22,428 bases of DNA from SCQX01 sp035720945 (lineage in GTDB: Bacteria > Pseudomonadota > Gammaproteobacteria > Burkholderiales > Burkholderiaceae_B). A program made the translations under genes and the position numbers. The notes below the pieces were generated by a model. That model did no database searches, was not told the origin of the DNA, and saw only the letters and a program-made list of their open reading frames with translations. Of the stretch, positions 7,634 to 15,139 are shown one piece after another. The stretch spans positions 1 through 22,428 of the forward strand of contig DASTNK010000033.1 in the NCBI GenBank assembly GCA_035720945.1. The letters run 5' to 3'. The number at the start of each line of letters is the position of its first letter. The first letter of the stretch is position 1.

Positions 7634-7840
7634 ATGGGCCTGTTGTCCCTTTCGATGTTGGCGGTTTTTCTGCTGTTGGCTGGTGCCGTCATGACTGGCT
7701 GGATTGCCGATCATTTGCCTGAATCCGTGATTGCCTGTTCCGATGAAGGGCGTTTCGCCTCGTTTGCCGGCGAGGATCACGCCGTGACCGCCAGTGAATG
7801 CGGCGCTGTGTCCGCAACCCCGCACCCGAGTGCTATTTGA
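7634..7840 (+). CDS. Small single-span membrane protein, unknown
   Basis: A 68-residue frame from the ATG at 7634, which has TGGAG (7623-7627) at a good distance. An in-frame ATG at 7622 is possible but lacks a clear site. The first 23 residues form one hydrophobic helix (LLSLSMLAVFLLLAGAVMTGWI); the rest is polar with two cysteines (IACSDEG and SECGAV). It ends 10 bases before the GntR-family start, so the two genes are probably co-transcribed under the same operator. I do not recognise the family. It may be an accessory membrane peptide of the regulon, or a leader frame that helps translation of the regulator. Confidence 0.5.
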   Translation: MGLLSLSMLAVFLLLAGAVMTGWIADHLPESVIACSDEGRFASFAGEDHAVTASECGAVSATPHPSAI

Positions 7841-7850
7841 AGAGAGCCTG

Positions 7851-8573
7851 ATGTCCGCTGCTGAACCCCATACCGAGATCCGTTCCAATTCACTTGCGCT
7901 GTCGCTGCAGCCCATCAATACGGGTGCCAGCTTGCGTGACCAGGCCTACGTCATGCTGAAGCAGGCGATCGCCGACGCCGACATCTATCAGTCGCGTGAA
8001 TTGGTACGGCTCGATGAAAGGGTGCTCAGCGAGGCACTGGGGGTCAGCCGCACGCCGATCCGCGAGGCTATGACGCTGCTGGAGCAGGAAGGGTTTCTGC
8101 GCACCGTGCCGCGCCGCGGTATTTACATCCAGCGCAAGACCAAGCGGGAAATCGTGGACATGATCCAGATGTGGGCCGCGCTGGAAAGCATGGCCGCTCG
8201 TCTGGCCACCGAGCGGGCCAGCGACGACGAAATCGCGGCGCTGCGCACCATGTTCGATGATTTCCGCGATTCGACGCCGGCCGAACATATCCAGGAATAT
8301 TCGGATGCCAATATCGCCTTTCATCAGGCGATCGTCGAACTCTCCAAGTCGCAGATCATCCTCGACACGATCAAAAACCTGTTTGTGCACGTGCGTGCGA
8401 TTCGCAAGCTCACCATTTCACAAAGCGATCGGGCGTCACGCTCGATCGCCGATCATCTTCGCATCATCGAGGCGTTGGAAAAGCGCGATACCGATCTCGC
8501 TGAAAAGCTGGTGCGCCAGCATTCGCTGGATCTGGCCGCGCACGTCGAGGCGCATTGCGATTTCCTGGATTGA
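7851..8573 (+). CDS. GntR-family (FadR subfamily, FCD domain) transcriptional regulator
   Basis: A 240-residue regulator. The N-terminal winged helix-turn-helix spans about 27-93 and includes LSEALGVSRTPIREAM and GFLRTVPRRGIYI, standard for the family. The C-terminal all-helical FCD ligand domain includes NIAFHQAIVELS and HLRIIEALEKRDTDLAEKLVRQH, with the histidines that usually bind a metal and a carboxylate effector. The ATG at 7851 has AAGAGAG upstream; an in-frame GTG at 7794 would overlap the small membrane gene and lacks conservation. FCD regulators usually repress catabolic genes and release DNA on binding an organic acid. It lies among four copies of one palindrome (6328, 7521, 10952, 11068), so it is the obvious candidate to bind them. 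A terminator follows the gene. Confidence 0.93.
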   Translation: MSAAEPHTEIRSNSLALSLQPINTGASLRDQAYVMLKQAIADADIYQSRELVRLDERVLSEALGVSRTPIREAMTLLEQEGFLRTVPRRGIYIQRKTKREIVDMIQMWAALESMAARLATERASDDEIAALRTMFDDFRDSTPAEHIQEYSDANIAFHQAIVELSKSQIILDTIKNLFVHVRAIRKLTISQSDRASRSIADHLRIIEALEKRDTDLAEKLVRQHSLDLAAHVEAHCDFLD

Positions 8574-8614
8574 TCCGCTCGCCAGGGTGGCGAGTGATTA
8601 CCGCCAGCAATGTG

Positions 8615-8640
8615 AAACGCCGGTCACTTGACCGGCGTTT
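8615..8640 (+). terminator. Rho-independent terminator of the FCD regulator gene
   Basis: A 12-bp inverted repeat (AAACGCCGGTCA / TGACCGGCGTTT), with its innermost pairs opening as the loop, is followed by TGTTTTC. It begins 42 bases after the regulator stop codon. Confidence 0.85.
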
Positions 8641-8776
8641 TGTTTTCATGGTGCCAATGACGTTCTGCCGATTTTCCGCTCTACTTGTTCCGGGGATCCC
8701 TGATCATGCGGGGCGACGGGCCTTGTCTGCGACACGCCCTTCGCCGATTCCGCCCGGCGCAGGTTCCCGCAGCGGT

Positions 8777-9658
8777 TTACGCGCGCTCCGCCATGGCCTG
8801 CAGCATGGTGCTTCCCAGTGCCGAGGGTGACTCGGCGACGTGAATACCCGCCGCCCGCATGGCGTCGATCTTGGCGCCGGCTGTGCCGGTGCCGCCCGAG
8901 ATGATGGCGCCCGCGTGGCCCATGCGCCGCCCCGGTGGCGCGGTGGTCCCGGCGATGAAGCCGACCACCGGCTTGGTGGTGCCCGACAGCCGCAGGAAAT
9001 CCGCCGCGTCTTCTTCCGCCGAGCCGCCGATTTCACCGATCATGATAATGCCCTCTGTGTCGTCGTCGGCCAGGAACAGTTCCAGGCAGTCGATGAAATT
9101 GGTGCCGTTGACTGGATCCCCACCTATGCCGATGCAGGTCGTTTGCCCGAGCCCGGCCGCTGTGGTCTGCGCCACGGCCTCGTAGGTCAGGGTACCGGAA
9201 CGTGACACGACACCGATTTTGCCCGCCGTGTGGATGTGGCCGGGCATGATGCCGATCTTGCATTCCCCGGGAGTGATGATGCCGGGGCAGTTCGGTCCGA
9301 TCAAGCGGCTGCGCGAGTGCGCCAGCGCGCGCTTGACGCGCAGCATGTCCAGCACCGGAATGCCCTCGGTGATGCAGACGATCAGCGGCACGTCGGCATC
9401 CAGCGCCTCCAGGATGGCGTCGGCCGCGAAGGGAGGCGGCACGTAGATGACCGAGGCATCGGCACCTGTCGCCGAGACAGCTTCGGCGACCGTGTCGAAC
9501 ACAGGCAGCCCCAGGTGGTCGGATCCGCCCTTGCCGGGGGTCACACCCCCCACCATCCTGGTGCCGTAGGCGATGGCTTGTTCAGAATGGAACGTGCCTT
9601 GCTGGCCGGTATAGCCCTGGCAGATCACTTTCGTCGTGTTGTTGATCAGAACGGCCAT
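8777..9658 (-). CDS. sucD: Succinate-CoA ligase alpha subunit, accessory copy
   Basis: The 293-residue alpha subunit binds CoA and carries the phosphohistidine. Family marks are CQGYTGQQGTFHSEQAIAYG near the start, the YVPPPFAADAI stretch, LIGPNCPGIITPGE, GEIGGSAEEDAA and the active-site loop GHAGAIISGG with the phosphorylated His at about 248 (His246 in E. coli). Its ATG lies one base after the sucC stop (TGACATG), so translation is coupled. It sits in a catabolic regulon, not beside odhAB or TCA genes, so this is probably a pathway-dedicated copy. It could charge succinate for CoA transfer or act on another dicarboxylate such as malate; sequence alone does not decide. Confidence 0.95.
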   Translation of the reverse strand: MAVLINNTTKVICQGYTGQQGTFHSEQAIAYGTRMVGGVTPGKGGSDHLGLPVFDTVAEAVSATGADASVIYVPPPFAADAILEALDADVPLIVCITEGIPVLDMLRVKRALAHSRSRLIGPNCPGIITPGECKIGIMPGHIHTAGKIGVVSRSGTLTYEAVAQTTAAGLGQTTCIGIGGDPVNGTNFIDCLELFLADDDTEGIIMIGEIGGSAEEDAADFLRLSGTTKPVVGFIAGTTAPPGRRMGHAGAIISGGTGTAGAKIDAMRAAGIHVAESPSALGSTMLQAMAERA

Positions 9659-9659
9659 G

Positions 9660-10868
<1,209 letters not shown>

Positions 10869-10945
10869 TTGTCCCTCATCGTCTTGATTGTCTGGGAAAA
10901 CCCTTGCTTTCACGAAAATGCCGCCTGAGGCGTCACCGAACGATC

Positions 10946-10974
10946 ATGATATGTGATATATTGAATTTCAACAA
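10946..10974 (-). promoter_or_regulatory. Promoter of accessory sucCD
   Basis: On the minus strand TTGTTG (10969-10974) is followed after exactly 17 bases by TATCAT (10946-10951). The operator at 10952-10965 fills most of the spacer and abuts the -10, so bound protein should block RNA polymerase. Confidence 0.6.
10952..10965. promoter_or_regulatory. Operator copy 3 of the 14-bp palindrome (sucCD promoter)
   Basis: TGTGATATATTGAA on the plus strand, TTCAATATATCACA on the minus strand. Its left half is perfect. Its centre is 116 bp from the centre of copy 4, about 11 helical turns, so both would face the same side of the DNA. Confidence 0.65.
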
Positions 10975-11058
10975 GACAGATAGTCAAACATCCGGCACGA
11001 GTCCCAGTGAGTGGGCGGGAATCGCAAGAAATAAACACCGATGTAGGGCAAATAGGGC

Positions 11059-11087
11059 TTGTGTAAATTTGATATATCACATATTTT
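11059..11087 (+). promoter_or_regulatory. Promoter of the CoA-transferase operon
   Basis: TTGTGT (11059-11064) and TATTTT (11082-11087) are separated by 17 bases, with operator copy 4 in the spacer against the -10. This is the same layout as in the divergent sucCD promoter. Confidence 0.55.
11068..11081. promoter_or_regulatory. Operator copy 4 of the 14-bp palindrome (CoA-transferase promoter)
   Basis: TTTGATATATCACA matches the palindrome at 13 of 14 positions and continues CATATT. The right half is perfect. Candidate binding site of the FCD regulator. Confidence 0.65.
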
Positions 11088-11128
11088 ATGTCAGAAGAGA
11101 TTTCAATCTTTGAAGGAGAGAGACGATC

Positions 11129-11194
11129 ATGCTCGCAGCCACCGACATTCCACTTCGCGCCCATTTCGAGCGCCACGCCCCCGACCACCATTGA
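11129..11194 (+). CDS. Possible 21-residue leader peptide ahead of the CoA-transferase
   Basis: A short frame with a near-perfect ribosome binding site (AAGGAGAG at 11113-11120) runs from an ATG at 11129 to a TGA at 11192-11194, 25 bases before the CoA-transferase start. The peptide begins MLAATDIPLRAHF and ends with a histidine-rich tail (HAPDHH). It has no family I recognise. It may be a real micropeptide, a translated leader that sets expression of the downstream gene, or the remnant of a lost gene start. Confidence 0.4.
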   Translation: MLAATDIPLRAHFERHAPDHH

Positions 11195-11219
11195 TTCAGA
11201 CTCACTCAGGAGACGATAG

Positions 11220-12452
11220 ATGAACCCGAAAGCTCTCGAAGGCGTGCGCGTCCTGGACATGACCCACGTGCAATCCGGCCCCACGGCCACGCAGCTCCTT
11301 GCCTGGCTTGGCGCCGATGTCATCAAGGTGGAACTGCCCGGCCGCGGCGACATCACGCGCGGCCAGTTGCGCGACGTGCCCGATGCCGACAGCCTGTATT
11401 TCACGATGCTCAATTCGAACAAGCGCAGCATCACGGTCAACATGAAGACGGATAGCGGCAAAGCCATCCTGGAAGACCTCGTGCGTCAGTGCGACGTGGT
11501 GGCCGAGAATTTCGGCCCCGGGGTGTTGGATCGCGCCGGCCTGACCTGGGAGCGGTTTCAGGAGCTGAATCCGCGCGTCATTTATGCGTCCATCAAGGGT
11601 TTCGGACCGGGTGCCTATGTGGATTGCAAGGCCTATGAGAACGTGGCGCAATGCATGGGCGGCGCGTCGAGCACCACCGGCTTTGAAGAGGGGCCTCCGG
11701 TCGTCACCGGGGCGCAGATCGGTGATTCCGGCACGGGAGTGCATTTCGCGCTCGCCATCACCGCGGCGTTGTTGCAGCGCGAAAAAACGAATCGCGGCCA
11801 GCGCGTGCAGGTGGCCATGCGCGATGCCGTGCTGAACCTGTGCCGCGTCAAGCTGCGTGACCAGCAGCGGGTCATGCGCGGTCCGATGCGGGAGTATCCC
11901 AACGCCGAGTTCCACGACTATGTGCCACGGGCCGGCAATGCGTCGGGTGGCGGCCAACCTGGCGAGGCGTTGCATTGCGCGCCGGGAGGCCCGAATGATT
12001 ACGCCTATGTGATCATCCAGCCCCAGGGTTGGGAGCCCTTGATGAAACTGTGCGGCCGGGAAGAGTTGATCACGCACCCCGACTATGCCACGCCCGAGGC
12101 GCGCCTCAAGCGTTTACCGGAGTGTTTCGCCATCGTCGAGGAGTGGACCAGGCAGCGGACCAAGTTCCAGGTCATGGAAGCGCTCAATGCGGTCAATGTG
12201 CCGTGCGGTCCCATCCTGTCCACCAAGGATCTGATCGAAGACCAGGGGCTGTATGACAGCGGTTATCTGGTCAAGCTGGATCACCCGACGCGCGGCGAGT
12301 ATGTGCAGCTCGGCTGTCCGGTGACACTGTCGGATTCGCCGGTCGATGTCCAACGCTCTCCCCTGCTGGGCGAGCACACCGACGAGATCCTGTCCTGGCT
12401 CGGCAAGAGCGCAGCAGAGATCGAGAAACTCCACGCCGAAGGTGCTGTGTGA
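11220..12452 (+). CDS. frc: Formyl-CoA:oxalate CoA-transferase family protein (class III, YfdW/Frc-like)
   Basis: A 410-residue CaiB/BaiF (class III) CoA-transferase moving CoA between carboxylic acids through an aspartyl-CoA intermediate. Recalled sequences of E. coli YfdW and Oxalobacter Frc match along the whole length: VLDMTHVQSGP, LAWLGADVIK, SLYFTMLNSNKRSI, KAYENVAQ, the catalytic Asp in GAQIGDSGTG at residue 169, LNLCRVKLRDQQR, the glycine loop GGGQP at 243-247 and the C-terminal SPLLGEHTDEIL. At the Frc Trp48 position it has Gln (TRGQLRD), as in YfdW. The first glycine of the Frc GGGGQP loop is Ser here. Oxalate is the likely acceptor; the donor may be formyl-CoA or succinyl-CoA. AGGAG precedes the ATG. 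The operator-bearing promoter is shared back to back with sucCD. Confidence 0.88.
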   Translation: MNPKALEGVRVLDMTHVQSGPTATQLLAWLGADVIKVELPGRGDITRGQLRDVPDADSLYFTMLNSNKRSITVNMKTDSGKAILEDLVRQCDVVAENFGPGVLDRAGLTWERFQELNPRVIYASIKGFGPGAYVDCKAYENVAQCMGGASSTTGFEEGPPVVTGAQIGDSGTGVHFALAITAALLQREKTNRGQRVQVAMRDAVLNLCRVKLRDQQRVMRGPMREYPNAEFHDYVPRAGNASGGGQPGEALHCAPGGPNDYAYVIIQPQGWEPLMKLCGREELITHPDYATPEARLKRLPECFAIVEEWTRQRTKFQVMEALNAVNVPCGPILSTKDLIEDQGLYDSGYLVKLDHPTRGEYVQLGCPVTLSDSPVDVQRSPLLGEHTDEILSWLGKSAAEIEKLHAEGAV

Positions 12453-12454
12453 GG

Positions 12455-12489
12455 AATCGTGGCGCGGGGCCGCACCCCGCGCCACGATT
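12455..12489. repeat. Perfect 15-bp hairpin between the CoA-transferase and FAH genes
   Basis: AATCGTGGCGCGGGG (12455-12469) pairs fully with 12475-12489 around a 5-base loop. No U run follows, and the next gene continues in the same direction 43 bases later. It looks like an attenuating or mRNA-protecting structure rather than a full terminator. Confidence 0.75.
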
Positions 12490-12531
12490 TCCGCGCCAGG
12501 GGCGCGCACCCATTTCCCTGACGGAGACCGC

Positions 12532-13308
12532 ATGACTTCCTGGATACGCTATGTCTCGCCGCAACGCGGCCCCGGTTTTGGCCTGCTGGACGAGGAAGGC
12601 TGCATTCACGAGCACGAGGGCGACATGTTCGATTCACCCACGCCCACAGGGGGCCGCCTGTCATTGCCGGATGTCACCGTGCTCAGTCCGTGTCAGCCGG
12701 GCAAGATCGTTGCCCTATGGAACAACTTCCACGCACTGGCGGCGAAGATCGGGAAGGCTGTGCCGTCCCATCCCTTGTTCCTCATCAAGCCATCCACATC
12801 AGTGTGCGGCGCCGGTGCGACCATCGAGCGTCCGGCCAGTTACCCCGGCAAGATCGCCTATGAAGGGGAGTTGGGCATCGTGGTCGGGAAGACTTGTCGC
12901 AACGTCGAGCCGGGCGCGGCGGCCAACCATATCTTTGGCTATACATGTGTGAACGACGTGACGGCTATCGAACTACTGAATGAAGACGCCAATTTCGCGC
13001 AGTGGACCCGGGCGAAGAGTTTTGACACGTTTGGCGTCCTCGGCCCGGTCATCGTGCCCGGATTCGACTGGCGGGCGGCCAACGTTGTGACGACCCTCGA
13101 TGGCGTGGAACGCCAGAATTATCCCTTGTCGGATCTGGTGTTCCGGCCCGAGGCATTGGTGAGCTTGTTGTCACGGGACATGACGCTCGAGCCTGGCGAT
13201 GTGATCGCCTGTGGCACCTCGCTGGGGGTGGGGTCGATGAAATCGGGCGCTTCTGTGACAGTGACGATCAAAGGTATTGGCTCGCTCACCAACGTGATGG
13301 AGGGATGA
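12532..13308 (+). CDS. Fumarylacetoacetate hydrolase (FAH) family enzyme
   Basis: A 258-residue metal-dependent enzyme of the FAH/FAHD1 fold. The metal-ligand set is visible: E111 and E113 in YEGELGIVVGK and D142 in YTCVNDVTA, with the lid lysine K162 in WTRAKSFDTF and the end motif LEPGDVIACGTSLGVGSM. Members act as acylpyruvate hydrolases, decarboxylases or isomerases on oxo-acids; the FAHD1 branch acts on oxaloacetate. In this cluster an oxaloacetate or related 2-oxo-diacid activity is thinkable, but the substrate cannot be read off. The ATG follows GGAG. It lies 79 bases after the CoA-transferase stop, in the same direction, probably one operon. Confidence 0.85.
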   Translation: MTSWIRYVSPQRGPGFGLLDEEGCIHEHEGDMFDSPTPTGGRLSLPDVTVLSPCQPGKIVALWNNFHALAAKIGKAVPSHPLFLIKPSTSVCGAGATIERPASYPGKIAYEGELGIVVGKTCRNVEPGAAANHIFGYTCVNDVTAIELLNEDANFAQWTRAKSFDTFGVLGPVIVPGFDWRAANVVTTLDGVERQNYPLSDLVFRPEALVSLLSRDMTLEPGDVIACGTSLGVGSMKSGASVTVTIKGIGSLTNVMEG

Positions 13309-13425
13309 ACGAAGAGGATGGATCAAGGGGCGGGATGGGGGCATTACGACCGTCGATGTGTTGACGATCGAATTCTCGCGTTGGCTGTTTGAACTGAACG
13401 GGACTTCGTCGGCCGCAAGGCAGGC

Positions 13426-13452
13426 GGCCCCGTTCTGGAAAAGAACGGGGCC
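13426..13452. terminator. Hairpin between convergent genes
   Basis: GGCCCCGTTCT (13426-13436) pairs with AGAACGGGGCC (13442-13452) around GGAAA. A second smaller hairpin (AGTCAGC / GCTGACT) is at 13467-13487. They lie between the FAH gene and the converging small gene. There is no U run, so termination is probable but not certain. Confidence 0.5.
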
Positions 13453-13501
13453 GTGGCCCGCCGTGAAGTCAGCGCTTTGAGCTGACTCTTGTGAGGAAAC
13501 A

Positions 13502-13813
13502 TCAGGCCGCGGCCAGCACACCAAAGTTGTCGCTGTGCTTGTTTTTCATGTCGTAAATGAGGTGGCTGAGGAAGTCGATGTCGTAGGCGGTGAGCAGGTG
13601 GGGCTGGGACGTTTCCAGGTACATGGCGATACGAGCTTCTTCAGTATCGCAGTCCAGGCCGGCCATCCAGTCGAGGGTTGCCGCGTTCCAGCGGAAACGC
13701 AGGCCCAGCTCGCTGAAAACCGCGTTGTACGCCTTCAGTCGCGCGTCGTCGTCGGAGCGTGGAACCACTGGGTGGCGCGCTTGGACAGGCAAGGGAAGTT
13801 GCGTGGTTTGCAT
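13502..13813 (-). CDS. Small unknown protein, 103 residues
   Basis: The ATG at 13813 has a perfect AGGAGGT upstream, so the longer frame to 13858 is not used. The protein starts MQTTQLPLPVQARHPVVP, then reads as mostly helical and acidic, with WNAATLDWMAGLDCDTEEARIAMYLE and AYDIDFLSHLIYDMKNKH. No signal peptide, membrane span or known catalytic motif is seen, and I do not recognise the family. It lies downstream of, and in the same direction as, the LysR gene, with an AT-rich gap of 93 bases that likely holds its own promoter. The strong ribosome site suggests high expression. It may be a cluster-specific accessory protein. Confidence 0.75.
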   Translation of the reverse strand: MQTTQLPLPVQARHPVVPRSDDDARLKAYNAVFSELGLRFRWNAATLDWMAGLDCDTEEARIAMYLETSQPHLLTAYDIDFLSHLIYDMKNKHSDNFGVLAAA

Positions 13814-13906
13814 GATCGATACCTCCTGTTGGCAATCATCGGTTCCTGATGACACCAAGCATAGAGAACATCGAGAATATATGATAATTAAAGATTTATT
13901 GAAAAA

Positions 13907-14857
13907 TCATAAATGATCATGAATGGATTGGGTTTCCCATGGCAGGTGGGTGTACTTGGCGATCAGGCGGGCGCCGTCTTCAAGCAGGAAATTCTTGAAG
14001 GCCAGCGCGACCGGTGGCAGCCGTTTGTTCTTTCTATGCACCAAGTACCAGTTGAGCATGATCGGGAAGCCCTCCACGTCGAGCACGACCAGGTTGCCGA
14101 CCTGCAGTTCCAGCGACACGGTGTGAATCGACAGGAAGCTGATTCCCATGCCCGCGATGACGGCCTGTTTGATGGTTTCCGTGCTGCTGATTTCCATGAA
14201 AATCTTGAGGTTCGGCAGCCTTCCGGCGAAACCTTCCTGCATGGAGTTCCAGGTGTCGGAACCTTTTTCCCGCACGATGAAAGGCTCCTGCGCCAGGCGG
14301 TTCAACGAGATGTTCTTTTTCTTCGCGAGAGGGTGGCCGGGCGCCGCGACGATCACATAGGGGTGGGGGGCGATGGGTTCGTTGACTGTGGGCATATCCA
14401 GGGGCGGGCGCACCATGACGGCCAGGTCGGTGAGGTTCGCCGACAACTGGTGCAGCAACTCCTCACGGTTGTGAACGGCCAGGTTCAGGATCACGCCGGC
14501 GTGTCGGCGCGTGAAGTTCGCGAGCAGGCGGGGAAAGAAATAGTCGCCGGCGCTGATCACCGCGACATTCAATTTACCGCCGGAAATGCCTTTGAACCGG
14601 ACCATGGCTTCTTCCGCCTCGCGGAACTGGCCGATGATGGAGCGGGCGTAATGCAGCATTTCACCGCCAGCGGGCGTGAGGTAGATTTTCTTGCCCAGTT
14701 GCTCGAACAACGGCAGCCCGGCGTGGCCCTCCAGTTGCTTGACCTGGGTGGAGACAGCGGGCTGGGTCAGGTGCAGTTCTTCGGCGGCACGCGAGAAACT
14801 CAGTTGCCGGGCGACGGTTTCAAAGACTTTAAGCTGTCTCAAAGTGGCGTTTTTCAT
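13907..14857 (-). CDS. LysR-family transcriptional regulator, CbbR-like
   Basis: A 316-residue LysR regulator with the N-terminal helix-turn-helix at about 1-60 (LRQLKVFETVARQLSFSRAAEELHLTQPAVSTQVKQLE) and a periplasmic-binding-protein-like effector domain from about 90 to 300. The run FEQLGKKIYLTPAG and the overall N-terminus resemble CbbR, the regulator of carbon-fixation genes, more than other LysR groups, but no Calvin-cycle genes are present. It is transcribed away from the MFS gene across a shared 282-base AT-rich region, the usual arrangement for a LysR protein and its target, so the MFS carrier and aldehyde dehydrogenase are its likely targets. A minus-strand TATAAT at 14893-14898 is a probable -10. 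Confidence 0.93.
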   Translation of the reverse strand: MKNATLRQLKVFETVARQLSFSRAAEELHLTQPAVSTQVKQLEGHAGLPLFEQLGKKIYLTPAGGEMLHYARSIIGQFREAEEAMVRFKGISGGKLNVAVISAGDYFFPRLLANFTRRHAGVILNLAVHNREELLHQLSANLTDLAVMVRPPLDMPTVNEPIAPHPYVIVAAPGHPLAKKKNISLNRLAQEPFIVREKGSDTWNSMQEGFAGRLPNLKIFMEISSTETIKQAVIAGMGISFLSIHTVSLELQVGNLVVLDVEGFPIMLNWYLVHRKNKRLPPVALAFKNFLLEDGARLIAKYTHLPWETQSIHDHL

Positions 14858-14892
14858 GGTGTAAACCCGCAGTACATAAGTAGCTGTGAATG

Positions 14893-14898
14893 ATTATA
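14893..14898 (-). promoter_or_regulatory. Probable -10 element of the LysR gene
   Basis: A consensus TATAAT is read on the minus strand, 36 bases upstream of the LysR ATG. No good -35 is seen, as often in regulated LysR promoters. Nearby AAAGAAACTTT (14900-14910) is an inverted repeat and possible regulator contact. Confidence 0.4.
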
Positions 14899-15139
14899 TA
14901 AAGAAACTTTAATTTTTATTTATTTAACTTTGATTTTAGGATTAATCCCGGTGAGCGCCGTCTCAGGCCGCGTTTTCCAGGCTGGGCTTCCCCGGAAGCC
15001 AATCTCAGATTCATTACACGTTTCAGACAGCGCGGTGTGCTGTTGCGGTGGCGGCCAAAGGTCGTTGTGGGTGCGGTGGTCACTTGCTCGTGTCGAAGCC
15101 CGGGAGGTTCGCGCGATGAACATAGAACGGAGACAAATC

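Noticed and set aside
10869..10913. N-terminal extension of SucC to 10913
   Set aside because: The canonical SucC start MNIHEYQAK at 10868 has a good ribosome site; the extension is not family-like.
14930..15139. Upstream extension of the MFS frame
   Set aside because: The translation has no membrane or MFS character, and good ribosome sites lie at ATG 15116 and ATG 15140.
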